From Vibrio coralliilyticus (GTDB taxonomy: Bacteria; Pseudomonadota; Gammaproteobacteria; Enterobacterales; Vibrionaceae), in NCBI RefSeq assembly GCF_024449095.1, contig NZ_CP024627.1:1798001-1862000 (forward strand): a DNA stretch of 64,000 bases, written 5' to 3'. How positions within the stretch are numbered: the stretch's first letter is position 1; every line of letters begins with the position of its first letter. Positions 33,750 through 42,360 of the stretch are shown here, one piece after another. Made by a program: the position numbers and the translations under genes. A model generated the notes under the pieces. It was not told the DNA's origin and did no database searches. It saw only the letters and a list, made by a program, of their open reading frames with translations.

Positions 33750-36032
33750 ATGAACCAACAACTAACCGTTACCAAACGTGACGGCCGCAAAGAAAATATT
33801 GATCTAGAAAAGATCCACAGAGTCATTACTTGGGCTGCGGAAGGTCTAGATAATGTGTCTGTCTCTCAAGTAGAACTTCGCGCTCACATTCAGTTCTACG
33901 ATGGAATCACAACAACAGATATCCATGAGACTATCATCAAATCAGCGGCCGATTTGATCTCTGAAGAAACGCCAGACTACCAATATCTAGCGGCTCGACT
34001 GGCCGTTTTCCACCTGCGTAAAAAAGCATACGGCCAGTACGAGCCACCAACGCTTTATGACCATGTGGCGAAGCTCGTCGATAAAGGCAAATACGATCAG
34101 CACATTTTGGAAGACTATACAAAAGCTGAGCTGGATGAACTCGATGCGTACATAGATCATAAACGTGACCTAGACTTCTCATACGCTGCGGTGAAACAGC
34201 TGGAAGGTAAGTACTTCGTCCAGAACCGTGTATCAGGCGAAATCTACGAAAGCGCTCAGTTCCTGTATATCCTTGTAGCTGCCTGTCTGTTTGCTAAGTA
34301 TCCAAAAGAAACTCGTCTTGATTACATCAAGCGTTTCTATGATGCAACGTCAACGTTCAAGATTTCCCTACCGACACCGATCATGTCTGGTGTACGTACT
34401 CCAACCCGCCAATTCAGTTCGTGTGTCTTGATTGAGTGTGGAGACAGCCTAGATTCCATCAATGCGACAGCAAGTTCTATTGTGCGCTACGTTTCACAAC
34501 GTGCAGGTATTGGTATCAACGCTGGTCGTATTCGTGCGCTAGGCTCAGAGATACGTAACGGTGAAGCTTTCCATACAGGCTGTATCCCTTTCTACAAGTA
34601 CTTCCAAACAGCAGTAAAATGTTGCTCTCAAGGTGGTGTTCGTGGTGGCGCAGCAACCGTATTCTACCCTCTATGGCATGGTGAATCTCAGGCATTGATG
34701 GTGCTTAAGAATAACCGTGGTGTAGAAGAGAACCGTGTTCGTCATATGGATTACGGTGTGCAGCTAAACCGCCTGATGTATCAGCGTTTGGTTGAAGGCG
34801 GAAATATTACCCTATTCTCTCCGTCAGACGTGCCGGGCCTATACGATGCGTTCTTTGAGAATCAAGACGAGTTTGAACGTCTGTACGTTAAGTACGAAAA
34901 CGATCCGTCAATCAAGAAAGAAACCGTTAAAGCTATCGAGATGTTCTCTATCTTGATGCAAGAGCGCGCTTCAACTGGTCGTATCTACATTCAAAACGTA
35001 GACCACTGTAATACGCACAGCCCATTTGATTCAGAGGTGGCGCCTGTTCGTCAGTCGAATCTATGTTTGGAAATTGCTCTTCCAACCAAGCCACTGACTA
35101 ACGTAGAAGATGACTCTGGTGAAATTGCTCTATGTACGCTTTCAGCGTTCAACTTGGGGGCCATCAAGTCTCTTGATGATTTCGAAGAGCTGTCTGAGTT
35201 GGTTGTTCGAGCACTTGATGCTCTGCTGGATTATCAAGACTACCCACTTCCAGCGGCATACAAATCAACGATGAACCGCCGAACTCTGGGTGTAGGTGTG
35301 ATTAACTACGCTTACTACCTAGCTAAGAATGGCGTGAAGTACTCTGACGGCAGTGCAAACGGCCTAACACACCGTACTTTTGAAGCGATGCAATACTACC
35401 TGCTCAAAGCATCTGTTGCTCTGGCGAAAGAACAAGGTAAATGCCCTTCTTTCCACGAGACCAACTACGCGAAAGGCTTGCTTCCAATTGATACGTACAA
35501 AAAAGATGTTGACCTAGTTTGTGACGAACCTCTTCATTACGATTGGGACGGTTTGCGAGAAGAGATCATGACTCATGGTCTACGTAACTCAACACTGACT
35601 GCTTTGATGCCTTCTGAAACGTCTTCTCAGATCTCGAACGCAACAAACGGCATCGAGCCACCACGCGGCTACGTGTCAGTTAAAGCATCAAAAGACGGTA
35701 TTTTGAAACAGGTTGTGCCTGAATTCACTGAATACAAAGATAACTACGAGCTTCTTTGGAACATTGGTTCTAACGATGGTTATCTACATCTGGTTGGTAT
35801 CATGCAAAAGTTTGTCGATCAGGCAATTTCAGCTAACACTAACTATGACCCTAGCCGTTTTGAAAGTGGCAAAGTGCCAATGAAGAAACTGCTACAAGAT
35901 CTTTTGACTGCGTATAAATATGGTGTGAAGACACTTTACTACCATAACACTCGTGATGGAGCGAGTGATGACCAGAAAGACGCAGTACAACCACAAGATG
36001 ACGATTGTGCAGGCGGCGGTTGTAAGATCTAA
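33750..36032 (+). CDS. nrdA: Ribonucleotide reductase alpha subunit, class Ia
   Basis: This encodes 760 residues, matching E. coli NrdA (761). It has an N-terminal ATP cone (about 5-95) and the catalytic cysteines in FSSCVLIECG, LCLEIALPTKP and CTLSAFNLG, and ends with the redox pair CAGGGCKI. It reduces ribonucleoside diphosphates in complex with NrdB. The ATG at 33750 gives the usual MNQQLTVTKRDG start. Confidence 0.97.
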   Translation: MNQQLTVTKRDGRKENIDLEKIHRVITWAAEGLDNVSVSQVELRAHIQFYDGITTTDIHETIIKSAADLISEETPDYQYLAARLAVFHLRKKAYGQYEPPTLYDHVAKLVDKGKYDQHILEDYTKAELDELDAYIDHKRDLDFSYAAVKQLEGKYFVQNRVSGEIYESAQFLYILVAACLFAKYPKETRLDYIKRFYDATSTFKISLPTPIMSGVRTPTRQFSSCVLIECGDSLDSINATASSIVRYVSQRAGIGINAGRIRALGSEIRNGEAFHTGCIPFYKYFQTAVKCCSQGGVRGGAATVFYPLWHGESQALMVLKNNRGVEENRVRHMDYGVQLNRLMYQRLVEGGNITLFSPSDVPGLYDAFFENQDEFERLYVKYENDPSIKKETVKAIEMFSILMQERASTGRIYIQNVDHCNTHSPFDSEVAPVRQSNLCLEIALPTKPLTNVEDDSGEIALCTLSAFNLGAIKSLDDFEELSELVVRALDALLDYQDYPLPAAYKSTMNRRTLGVGVINYAYYLAKNGVKYSDGSANGLTHRTFEAMQYYLLKASVALAKEQGKCPSFHETNYAKGLLPIDTYKKDVDLVCDEPLHYDWDGLREEIMTHGLRNSTLTALMPSETSSQISNATNGIEPPRGYVSVKASKDGILKQVVPEFTEYKDNYELLWNIGSNDGYLHLVGIMQKFVDQAISANTNYDPSRFESGKVPMKKLLQDLLTAYKYGVKTLYYHNTRDGASDDQKDAVQPQDDDCAGGGCKI

Positions 36033-36035
36033 TCA

Positions 36036-36093
36036 CTAATCCAACGATTGGATTAGCAAGGCTTAACAGATTATTTGCCCCTCTGAGAGGGGC
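36036..36093 (+). promoter_or_regulatory. Two adjacent hairpins in the nrdA-nrdB spacer
   Basis: The first, CTAATCCAA-cga-TTGGATTAG (36036-36056), is a perfect 9-bp stem. The second, GCCCCTC-tga-GAGGGGC (36077-36093), is a perfect 7-bp GC-rich stem. Neither has a U tract, so they look like mRNA stability or processing elements that could set the NrdA to NrdB ratio. Confidence 0.55.
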
Positions 36094-36113
36094 TTAAAAG
36101 GAATTGAGGCATC

Positions 36114-37247
36114 ATGGCTTACAGTACTTTTAACCGAAACAAAAATGACCAGCTAAAAGAGCCAATGTTCTTAGGTCAATCCGTAAACGTAGCTCGTTAT
36201 GACCAGCAAAAATTCGAAATCTTCGAAAAGCTGATCGAAAAGCAGCTGTCTTTCTTCTGGCGCCCAGAAGAAGTTGACGTATCAAGCGATCGTATCGACT
36301 ACAACAAACTTCCAGAGCATGAGAAGCATATCTTCATCTCAAACTTGAAGTACCAAACTCTTCTGGATTCTATCCAAGGCCGTAGTCCAAACGTCGCGCT
36401 ACTTCCATTAGTCTCACTACCTGAAGTAGAGACGTGGATCGAAACTTGGTCGTTCTCTGAAACAATCCACTCGCGTTCTTACACACACATCATACGTAAT
36501 ATCGTAAACGACCCAGGCTTAGTATTTGATGATATCGTCGAAAACGAGCACATCCTAAAGCGTGCTGAAGACATTTCGCAATACTACGACGACCTGATCC
36601 AAATGACGAATGACTACCATCGCTACGGTGAGGGGACGCATAACATCAATGGTGAGGAAGTGAAGGTGTCACTTCATGAGCTGAAGAAAAAGCTTTACGT
36701 ATGCCTGATGTCTGTCAACGCATTAGAAGCGATTCGTTTCTATGTAAGCTTTGCTTGTTCATTTGCCTTTGCTGAGCGTGAGCTAATGGAAGGTAACGCG
36801 AAGATCATTAAGCTAATTGCTCGCGATGAAGCCCTTCACCTAACGGGTACACAGCACATGATTAACTTGCTGCGTAACGGTCAGGATGATTTTTCCTTCA
36901 TGCAAATTGCTGAAGAATGTAAGCAGGAATGTTTTGATCTATTTAAAGCAGCCGCAGAGCAAGAGAAGGAATGGGCAGAGTACCTTTTCAAAGATGGCTC
37001 TATGATTGGTCTAAACAAGGACATTCTTTGTCAGTACGTTGAGTACATCACCAATATCCGTATGCAAGCAGTAGGCCTAGATGCCGCATATCCAGAAGCG
37101 ACCTCCAACCCTATCCCATGGATTAATGCGTGGTTATCTTCCGATAACGTACAGGTTGCTCCACAAGAAGCAGAGATCTCCTCTTACCTAGTCGGTCAGA
37201 TTGATAGTGATGTGCGCGCAGACGACTTTAAGGATTTCGAGCTGTAA
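36114..37247 (+). CDS. nrdB: Ribonucleotide reductase beta subunit, class Ia
   Basis: This encodes 377 residues. It holds the di-iron ligand pattern ([12 protein letters not shown] and the earlier [11 protein letters not shown]) and the radical-bearing Tyr in SYTHIIRN. The C-terminal tail ends with an acidic stretch that binds NrdA. It begins 81 bases after nrdA, with GAGG before the ATG, and its stop overlaps yfaE (TAATG). Confidence 0.97.
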   Translation: MAYSTFNRNKNDQLKEPMFLGQSVNVARYDQQKFEIFEKLIEKQLSFFWRPEEVDVSSDRIDYNKLPEHEKHIFISNLKYQTLLDSIQGRSPNVALLPLVSLPEVETWIETWSFSETIHSRSYTHIIRNIVNDPGLVFDDIVENEHILKRAEDISQYYDDLIQMTNDYHRYGEGTHNINGEEVKVSLHELKKKLYVCLMSVNALEAIRFYVSFACSFAFAERELMEGNAKIIKLIARDEALHLTGTQHMINLLRNGQDDFSFMQIAEECKQECFDLFKAAAEQEKEWAEYLFKDGSMIGLNKDILCQYVEYITNIRMQAVGLDAAYPEATSNPIPWINAWLSSDNVQVAPQEAEISSYLVGQIDSDVRADDFKDFEL

Positions 37248-37525
37248 TGCCCAACATAAAAATCAATGGGATCACTGCGATTCAATCTAATCCTTCTAAC
37301 ACCATTCTCGAAACAATGGAAAAGGCAGGAATTGAACCTGAATACAACTGCCGAGACGGGCATTGTGGCGCTTGCCGCTGCAAGCTAGTCAAAGGTGCAG
37401 TGGAATACGTTGGTTTTGCAATGGCATATACGCAAAGTGATGAGATATTACCTTGTATTTGCAAGGCTAAATCCGACATTGAAATTGAAAGCGTAAATTA
37501 TGCGTTAAAAGAAAAACGCGCATAA
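37247..37525 (+). CDS. yfaE: YfaE, 2Fe-2S ferredoxin that maintains the NrdB cofactor
   Basis: This encodes 92 residues with a plant-type 2Fe-2S pattern (CRDGHCGACRCKLVKG, then LPCICKA). In E. coli YfaE supplies electrons to regenerate the diferric-tyrosyl radical of NrdB. The start codon overlaps the nrdB stop, so translation is coupled. Confidence 0.93.
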   Translation: MPNIKINGITAIQSNPSNTILETMEKAGIEPEYNCRDGHCGACRCKLVKGAVEYVGFAMAYTQSDEILPCICKAKSDIEIESVNYALKEKRA

Positions 37526-37538
37526 CTATGCAAATTAT

Positions 37539-37568
37539 AAAAAGCCCGGCCTGTTATGCCGGGTTTTA
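37539..37568 (+). terminator. Intrinsic terminator after yfaE
   Basis: A stem cccggc / gccggg extended by A-U pairs ends in TTTT, 20 bases after the stop codon. Confidence 0.85.
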
Positions 37569-37577
37569 TTTTATTAT

Positions 37578-37829
37578 TTAGGCACGAATCTGAATACCGG
37601 ATAAGAACTCATCGGCGGTCAACATGGACACTGCTTTGTCGGCAATCTCTCGTCCGTCATCATCGAATAAAGACAGGCGGTAGCCTAATGAATTTTCTTG
37701 ATTTTTTTCTTCCGGAGCATGGAGCCACATAGAAATAACGTCCTGATTATCATCGCTAAGTGCCTCTCCTAAAACAACTTTCTGACTCGCCACCTGATAC
37801 CAAACCATTATTTTTGAATGATGGAACAT
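37578..37829 (-). CDS. Small hypothetical protein
   Basis: This encodes 83 residues, rich in acidic residues, without TM helix or signal peptide. ATG at 37829 follows GGGAGG, so the 6 residues before it in the longer frame are rejected. It sits tail to tail with the ribonucleotide reductase operon. I do not recognise the family. Confidence 0.55.
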   Translation of the reverse strand: MFHHSKIMVWYQVASQKVVLGEALSDDNQDVISMWLHAPEEKNQENSLGYRLSLFDDDGREIADKAVSMLTADEFLSGIQIRA

Positions 37830-37926
37830 GCTTACCTCCCTGAGCAAAACCCGCGACGAACTATCATTTTAAGCACAATTGAAGCAAATGCACGTTGCAA
37901 ATAAGCGACAAAGTTGGCATCTATTT

Positions 37927-37957
37927 AAAATCATCAATTTAAGTGATAGATGATTTT
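37927..37957. repeat. Perfect 9-bp inverted repeat
   Basis: aaaatcatc (37927-37935) pairs with gatgatttt (37949-37957). It lies in the gap between the 83-residue gene and the CinA-like gene. On the minus strand the T-rich arm ends a hairpin, so it may add to transcription ending of the CinA-like gene. Confidence 0.45.
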
Positions 37958-37979
37958 CTTCTAAGAAATATTTATGAAA

Positions 37980-38025
37980 GCATGCGAGTAATAAGAAACA
38001 TATTCATTCACTTATTACTGCATGC
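37980..38025. repeat. Long inverted repeat after the CinA-like gene
   Basis: gcatgc-g-agtaataag (37980-37995) pairs with cttattact-gcatgc (38011-38025), 15 pairs with one bulged G and a 15-nt loop. There is no U tract. It may be a binding dyad or an RNA-processing hairpin at the 3' end of the minus-strand gene. Confidence 0.55.
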
Positions 38026-38061
38026 TGCTCGGTAGGAGTTTGACAGTTTTTTAAGCTTGTT

Positions 38062-39303
38062 CTAGCCAGCAATAACACTATGAGGGACATACATTTCTTT
38101 TTCCCTGGTCAGCGAACTGTAATTAGGGAACATGGTTTTTCCTGAGAGATAGCGTCTCAACATGTCCGCTGCGACTGTCGTGATAATGGTCGTTTGGTCA
38201 GTTCTGGAAAACGTTCGGTTAAAGGTGAGTGTCTGCCCCCACTCCCCTTCTCTTGCCGACATAGCCACTGAAAAAGTTCTTTCTGTTACTTTACCTGTAG
38301 CGATGGCTATATCGGTCGCACATTTATCTTTAGTCGCACCTGCAAGTGCAAACGCAGCAGCAAGTTCATCGTTATCACTGTTCCCGACATCCACTTTATT
38401 ACCGAGTACCCACCCATGGCCGCAGTAATTAGCCGCTTCTTCGTTTGAGTGAAGCCATTGCGACAAACTACCGTGAGTCGATTGCTCCGCAGTCGAAATC
38501 GACAGCTTTTTCTCGAGAATCAAATGACCGACATTCTCTTGCATTGATTCATCAACGCTCACCACGTTACTTTCTATCAAGTTGAAAACCAGCTGAAGTA
38601 ACTTAACGCGGTTATCTAAATCACCTTTAGGGCCAAATAATTTGACTTCAATATAAGGCAGATAGGAACGGTAACCTAAGAAATAACCTTCGGGTAGCTG
38701 CACTTTATCAAGTTTATCTGACAACGCGGACTCTGAGGTCCCAAAAGTATGAAGTTTGCTACATTCATAACCAGTAACATCAGCATACTTCTGTTTCAGG
38801 TGTGGCAAAATCTGGGACTCTGTCATCAACTTAAATTCGCTTGGTACGCCAGGAGTAAAGTAAAAATCACAATCGTTAAAGTTCAACAAGAAACCGCAAG
38901 CAGTACCGATTGGATTATCCAGAATTACCGACCCTTGTGGCAACATAGCTTGCTTACGATTACTCTCTGGCATTGCAACACCGCGAGCACTAAAAAACTG
39001 CTCCAACTTCTCTAGCCATTCAGGATAAAGTTCTAACTCCTTATCCGAGGCTTGCGCTGCTGCTTCTGCACTAAGATCATCCGTGGTTGGGCCTAATCCA
39101 CCATTTACAATGACAACATCACAGTTAAAGCTCAACATCATCAGCTCTTCAACCAGCGCTGACTGGCTATCACCAACCGTTGAGCGTTTCGATAGGGAAA
39201 AGCCTTGTTGAAAGAATTTTTCTGACAACCAAGCCGCATTAGTATCAACGATATCGCCGTGAAGGACTTCTTCACCGGTACTTAACATCGCTATTTTCAA
39301 CAT
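38062..39303 (-). CDS. CinA-like protein with degenerate C-terminal domain
   Basis: This encodes 413 residues. The N-terminal half is the MoCF/CinA-type domain (MLSTGEEVLHGDIVDTNA and VIVNGGLGPTTDDLS), a known ADP-ribose pyrophosphatase-like fold. In the C-terminal domain the nicotinamide mononucleotide deamidase motif AESCTGG is replaced by AEQSTHG, so deamidase activity may be lost, as in E. coli YfaY. It precedes the leftward end of the nrd block and may be a core gene. Confidence 0.82.
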   Translation of the reverse strand: MLKIAMLSTGEEVLHGDIVDTNAAWLSEKFFQQGFSLSKRSTVGDSQSALVEELMMLSFNCDVVIVNGGLGPTTDDLSAEAAAQASDKELELYPEWLEKLEQFFSARGVAMPESNRKQAMLPQGSVILDNPIGTACGFLLNFNDCDFYFTPGVPSEFKLMTESQILPHLKQKYADVTGYECSKLHTFGTSESALSDKLDKVQLPEGYFLGYRSYLPYIEVKLFGPKGDLDNRVKLLQLVFNLIESNVVSVDESMQENVGHLILEKKLSISTAEQSTHGSLSQWLHSNEEAANYCGHGWVLGNKVDVGNSDNDELAAAFALAGATKDKCATDIAIATGKVTERTFSVAMSAREGEWGQTLTFNRTFSRTDQTTIITTVAADMLRRYLSGKTMFPNYSSLTREKEMYVPHSVIAG

Positions 39304-39384
39304 AATTATTTTTCCTTTCAGGAAGCCTTTGGTTTTGTGTCACAAACAAAGACAATCAAACTGCATGTTTTCATTGTTTGAGTG

Positions 39385-39411
39385 TAATTAAGAAACTAAG
39401 TTTCTTAATTA
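39385..39411. repeat. Perfect 12-bp palindrome in a divergent promoter region
   Basis: taattaagaaac (39385-39396) pairs with gtttcttaatta (39400-39411) across a 3-base centre. It lies between the CinA-like gene and a divergent DUF3943 gene, at a position fit for an operator that serves both promoters. The binding factor is unknown. Confidence 0.5.
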
Positions 39412-39496
39412 AGACAATTTCCGGTTTCCATTCCTCTTGCTTTAATGGATAATTGTGAGCCTGATCATAATAAGATATAGACTGTGGAGTTTATCC

Positions 39497-40393
39497 GTGT
39501 ACAAAAAACACATCACCGCTTTGATGTTGTTGGCTTCTGCTTGCGCCAATGCCAATATCTACGATTCTCCTCAACATATTGAGTTCTCTTATACCGTAGA
39601 TAACACCGAAAACTACAGTCTTTTCAGCAACTCTTATTCCTATAAGCCTAGCAATAGTTATGCCTTAGGTTTAACAGAAAGTGAATTAAAACTTGAAGAG
39701 CCAGAACTCCCTAGATATCTCACTGTACAAAGTGAGAAAGATTGGGATTACCTCAAAGGCCAAACTTACACCATTTTAGGTCTTAGTGTTGCGACAGTTG
39801 GCTTGATGACACTACTGCCGGAATCCATAACAAAATGGGATGAAGAAGATCGTGATTTGAGTGGTTTAGGTACAAAATGGAAAGATAATGTAACCTCAGG
39901 ACCGGTTTGGGACCGAGATGACCATTTCTTAAACTATGTCATGCATCCTTATTTTGGTGGTGTTTACTATACAGCAGCCCGTCACGCTGGGTTCAATGAA
40001 TTTGAATCTTTTTTATACTCTGCCACTCTGTCGACCTTCTTCTGGGAATATGGTGTTGAGGCTTTTGCTGAAGTCCCATCATGGCAAGATCTCTTCATAA
40101 CGCCCTTCTTTGGTGCCGTTGTTGGTGAGATGATGTTTGAGGCAGAACAAGACATCGTCGCGACTGGCGGTGAAGTTTGGGGCTCTCAAACCATGGGTGA
40201 CGTAACCTTGTTCTTCCTTAACCCTGTTGGGCACATCCACGGCTGGGTAAGCAATGCTTGGGGCGGCAGCGCTGAATTTCAATATAATAGTAAACCTTGG
40301 TTTGGTAATCAGGATGCCGCGAAATTTGCAATGGATGCTGGTGCCAGCTACGACAGCGTCTTCTATGGCGTAGAAATGAAAATCAGCTTTTAA
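39497..40393 (+). CDS. DUF3943 outer-envelope protein
   Basis: This encodes 298 residues from a GTG at 39497, preceded by GGAG at 7 bases; this start gives a good signal peptide (cleavage after ANA). The longer frame from GTG 39455 has no RBS and hides the signal. The mature part matches DUF3943 (NYVMHPYFGGVYYTAARHAGF), a family of outer-membrane-associated barrel-like proteins of unknown function. Confidence 0.78.
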   Translation: MYKKHITALMLLASACANANIYDSPQHIEFSYTVDNTENYSLFSNSYSYKPSNSYALGLTESELKLEEPELPRYLTVQSEKDWDYLKGQTYTILGLSVATVGLMTLLPESITKWDEEDRDLSGLGTKWKDNVTSGPVWDRDDHFLNYVMHPYFGGVYYTAARHAGFNEFESFLYSATLSTFFWEYGVEAFAEVPSWQDLFITPFFGAVVGEMMFEAEQDIVATGGEVWGSQTMGDVTLFFLNPVGHIHGWVSNAWGGSAEFQYNSKPWFGNQDAAKFAMDAGASYDSVFYGVEMKISF

Positions 40394-40413
40394 CCTGAAC
40401 TCAACAGTCATTG

Positions 40414-40442
40414 AAAAAGCGGCACTCAGTTGCCGCTTTTTT
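40414..40442 (+). terminator. Intrinsic terminator after the DUF3943 gene
   Basis: An 11-bp stem (aaaaagcggca / tgccgcttttt) with a 6-nt loop ends in T residues. Confidence 0.92.
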
Positions 40443-40492
40443 ATGCCTGCTGCACAACATTATCCCCATAACCTAGGAGACAAGGCTAAAGT

Positions 40493-40506
40493 TTGACCTA
40501 AATCAA
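40493..40506 (+). promoter_or_regulatory. FNR-like box upstream of the ACT protein
   Basis: ttgacctaaatcaa matches TTGAT-N4-ATCAA at 9 of 10 defined positions. It is about 74 bases before the start codon of the ACT-domain gene. This suggests oxygen-responsive control, but a single site does not prove it. Confidence 0.4.
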
Positions 40507-40579
40507 ACCTAACTTTTCTGCGACTCCTACACTCAATTTAGTTCTATAAAAAGAAATGCTTGCATTCAGGAGGCACATT

Positions 40580-41092
40580 ATGAATTGCACATTTATCGTC
40601 AACTTTGTTGGTAAAGCAACCCCTGCCACGATCAAGCAGTTGGCGGCGGTCACTCACGAGAATGGAGGTAAATGGTTAATCAGTAAAGTGAACTTTATTG
40701 AGAATCAGGTCGCTGCAGTCATCAAAGTGGAACTCCCTGAGGAGTCAGCGGATGCAGTTAAAGCGGCCTTTCGCAGCAACGATGAGTTATTGGTCCAGAT
40801 AGTCGACTCTGAAAGTAATACGCACAATGCCGATGCCATCTATCAGGTCCGCTTAGACTCCAATGACCGAGCGGGTATTGTTAATGAGATCACCCATGTT
40901 CTGGACAATCAAGGCATTAATATTCTAGATATGGACTGCCAGCGTGTGTTTATCGCGGGTGGTGGAGGCGTTAGCTCTAGCTTGTTCACGGCGAATATCG
41001 CATTGAAGTTACCGACCGAAGTTCAGATAGACGATGTAGCTAAAGAGCTTGAAGCCTTAAGCGAAGATATTCGAGTCATGGTGGAAGCATAA
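40580..41092 (+). CDS. ACT-domain protein related to GcvR
   Basis: This encodes 170 residues with two ACT-type modules (MNCTFIVNFVGKATPATIKQ and YQVRLDSNDRAGIVNEITHVL). E. coli GcvR is a glycine-sensing antirepressor of the gcv operon; this is a close but not certain match. The ATG at 40580 follows AGGAGG at ideal distance; the earlier ATG at 40556 lacks one. Confidence 0.78.
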   Translation: MNCTFIVNFVGKATPATIKQLAAVTHENGGKWLISKVNFIENQVAAVIKVELPEESADAVKAAFRSNDELLVQIVDSESNTHNADAIYQVRLDSNDRAGIVNEITHVLDNQGINILDMDCQRVFIAGGGGVSSSLFTANIALKLPTEVQIDDVAKELEALSEDIRVMVEA

Positions 41093-41100
41093 TAAACACA

Positions 41101-41126
41101 AAGAGCAGCGATTAGGCTGCTCTTTT
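41101..41126. terminator. Intrinsic terminator shared by the ACT gene and nspC
   Basis: A 9-bp stem (aagagcagc / gctgctctt) with a 6-nt loop is followed by T residues on the plus strand and weakly on the minus strand, between the two convergent genes. Confidence 0.8.
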
Positions 41127-41129
41127 AGG

Positions 41130-42263
41130 TTATTCGACACTCCACTGTGAGAGCGAGCGTTTGAAATCTGAATAATCGAATTCATTTAGCTTCTGAATTT
41201 CACCGCCTGAGCGTTCACAGTACACAGAAGGCATTCTTAAGCCGTTAAACCAGTTAAGCTTCACCATTGTATAGCCCGCACTATCTAAGATATGAAGACG
41301 CTGACCTATTTCCAATGGTTTATCAAAGCTAGCTTCACAGAACTGATCACCCGCCAAACATGAACAAGAGCCAATCACATACCCATGCTCACCTTTATCC
41401 GAAGCTTCTAGAATAGAAGCGGGTTCATTGTAAATTAGCGTATCCAAGCGATGAGCTTCAGTTGCAGAATCAACAATCGCTGTTTTTTTAACGTTCTCAA
41501 CGATATCCACCACGGTCACAACCAAGTCTGTTGTCTTGGTGATGATAGCTTCACCCGGTTCAAGGTACATTTGAACACCGTGCTTCTCAGAAAAGGCTTT
41601 AAGCGCTAAGCCAAGTTTTTCGATGTCGTAGCCCGGCCAGGTAAAAAACACACCTCCGCCCATACTCACCCAGTCAAGCTTATCCAAGTACTGACCAAAT
41701 TGCTCTGAGATGGAGCCAAGCAGACCGATAAACGCGTCGACGTCTTTGTTCTCACAATTCATGTGGAACATCACACCGTCAATATCTTCAAAGACTTCTG
41801 GATCAATATGGTCCGCTTGCACACCAAGACGAGAAAACTGACGCGCTGGATTCGCTAAATCTTGCCCGGCATAACTCACACCTGGGTTAAGACGTAAACC
41901 CAGCGAAGCCTTTCCTTCTACAATGTGTCTATATGCAGCCAATTGATTTTGTGAGTTAAAAATCATTTTGTCGCAAATATCAGCCACATCACGTACATCA
42001 TCCTCACTGTATCCGACACTGTACGCGTGAGTTTCACCACCAAAAGTTTCATGCCCCAGTTTGACCTCGAACGGGCCTGAGCTCGTTGTGCCATCCAAGT
42101 AAGGCTTGATGATGTCGAAAACACCCCATGTAGAAAAACACTTCAACGCCAATACCAGCTTCACACCCGAGATTTCTTTGAGTTGCTTGGCTTTTTCTAG
42201 ATTTTCGACCAACTTATCTTCATTGATCATAAAGTATGGTGTTTTCAGTTCGTTTTTTTGCAT
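41130..42263 (-). CDS. nspC: Carboxynorspermidine decarboxylase
   Basis: This encodes 377 residues, a PLP fold-III (alanine racemase-like) decarboxylase. The PLP lysine is Lys41 in [12 protein letters not shown]; the later [20 protein letters not shown] and [11 protein letters not shown] motifs are typical. It decarboxylates carboxynorspermidine (or carboxyspermidine) to norspermidine (or spermidine). It is the third gene of the norspermidine operon, 97 bases behind the dehydrogenase. Confidence 0.95.
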   Translation of the reverse strand: MQKNELKTPYFMINEDKLVENLEKAKQLKEISGVKLVLALKCFSTWGVFDIIKPYLDGTTSSGPFEVKLGHETFGGETHAYSVGYSEDDVRDVADICDKMIFNSQNQLAAYRHIVEGKASLGLRLNPGVSYAGQDLANPARQFSRLGVQADHIDPEVFEDIDGVMFHMNCENKDVDAFIGLLGSISEQFGQYLDKLDWVSMGGGVFFTWPGYDIEKLGLALKAFSEKHGVQMYLEPGEAIITKTTDLVVTVVDIVENVKKTAIVDSATEAHRLDTLIYNEPASILEASDKGEHGYVIGSCSCLAGDQFCEASFDKPLEIGQRLHILDSAGYTMVKLNWFNGLRMPSVYCERSGGEIQKLNEFDYSDFKRSLSQWSVE

Positions 42264-42302
42264 TTTATATTCTTACCCAATTAATACCGTAAAAATCGAA
42301 CA

Positions 42303-42326
42303 AAGCCGACACTAGTGCATCGGCTT
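42303..42326 (-). other. Intercistronic hairpin in the norspermidine operon
   Basis: On the minus strand aagccga pairs with tcggctt around a 10-nt loop that itself contains the palindrome cactagtg. It lies between the carboxynorspermidine dehydrogenase gene and nspC. A short U-rich stretch follows, so it could partly terminate and reduce nspC expression. Confidence 0.45.
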
Positions 42327-42360
42327 AATCTTATAAATCCAAATTAAGAACCATAAGTGC

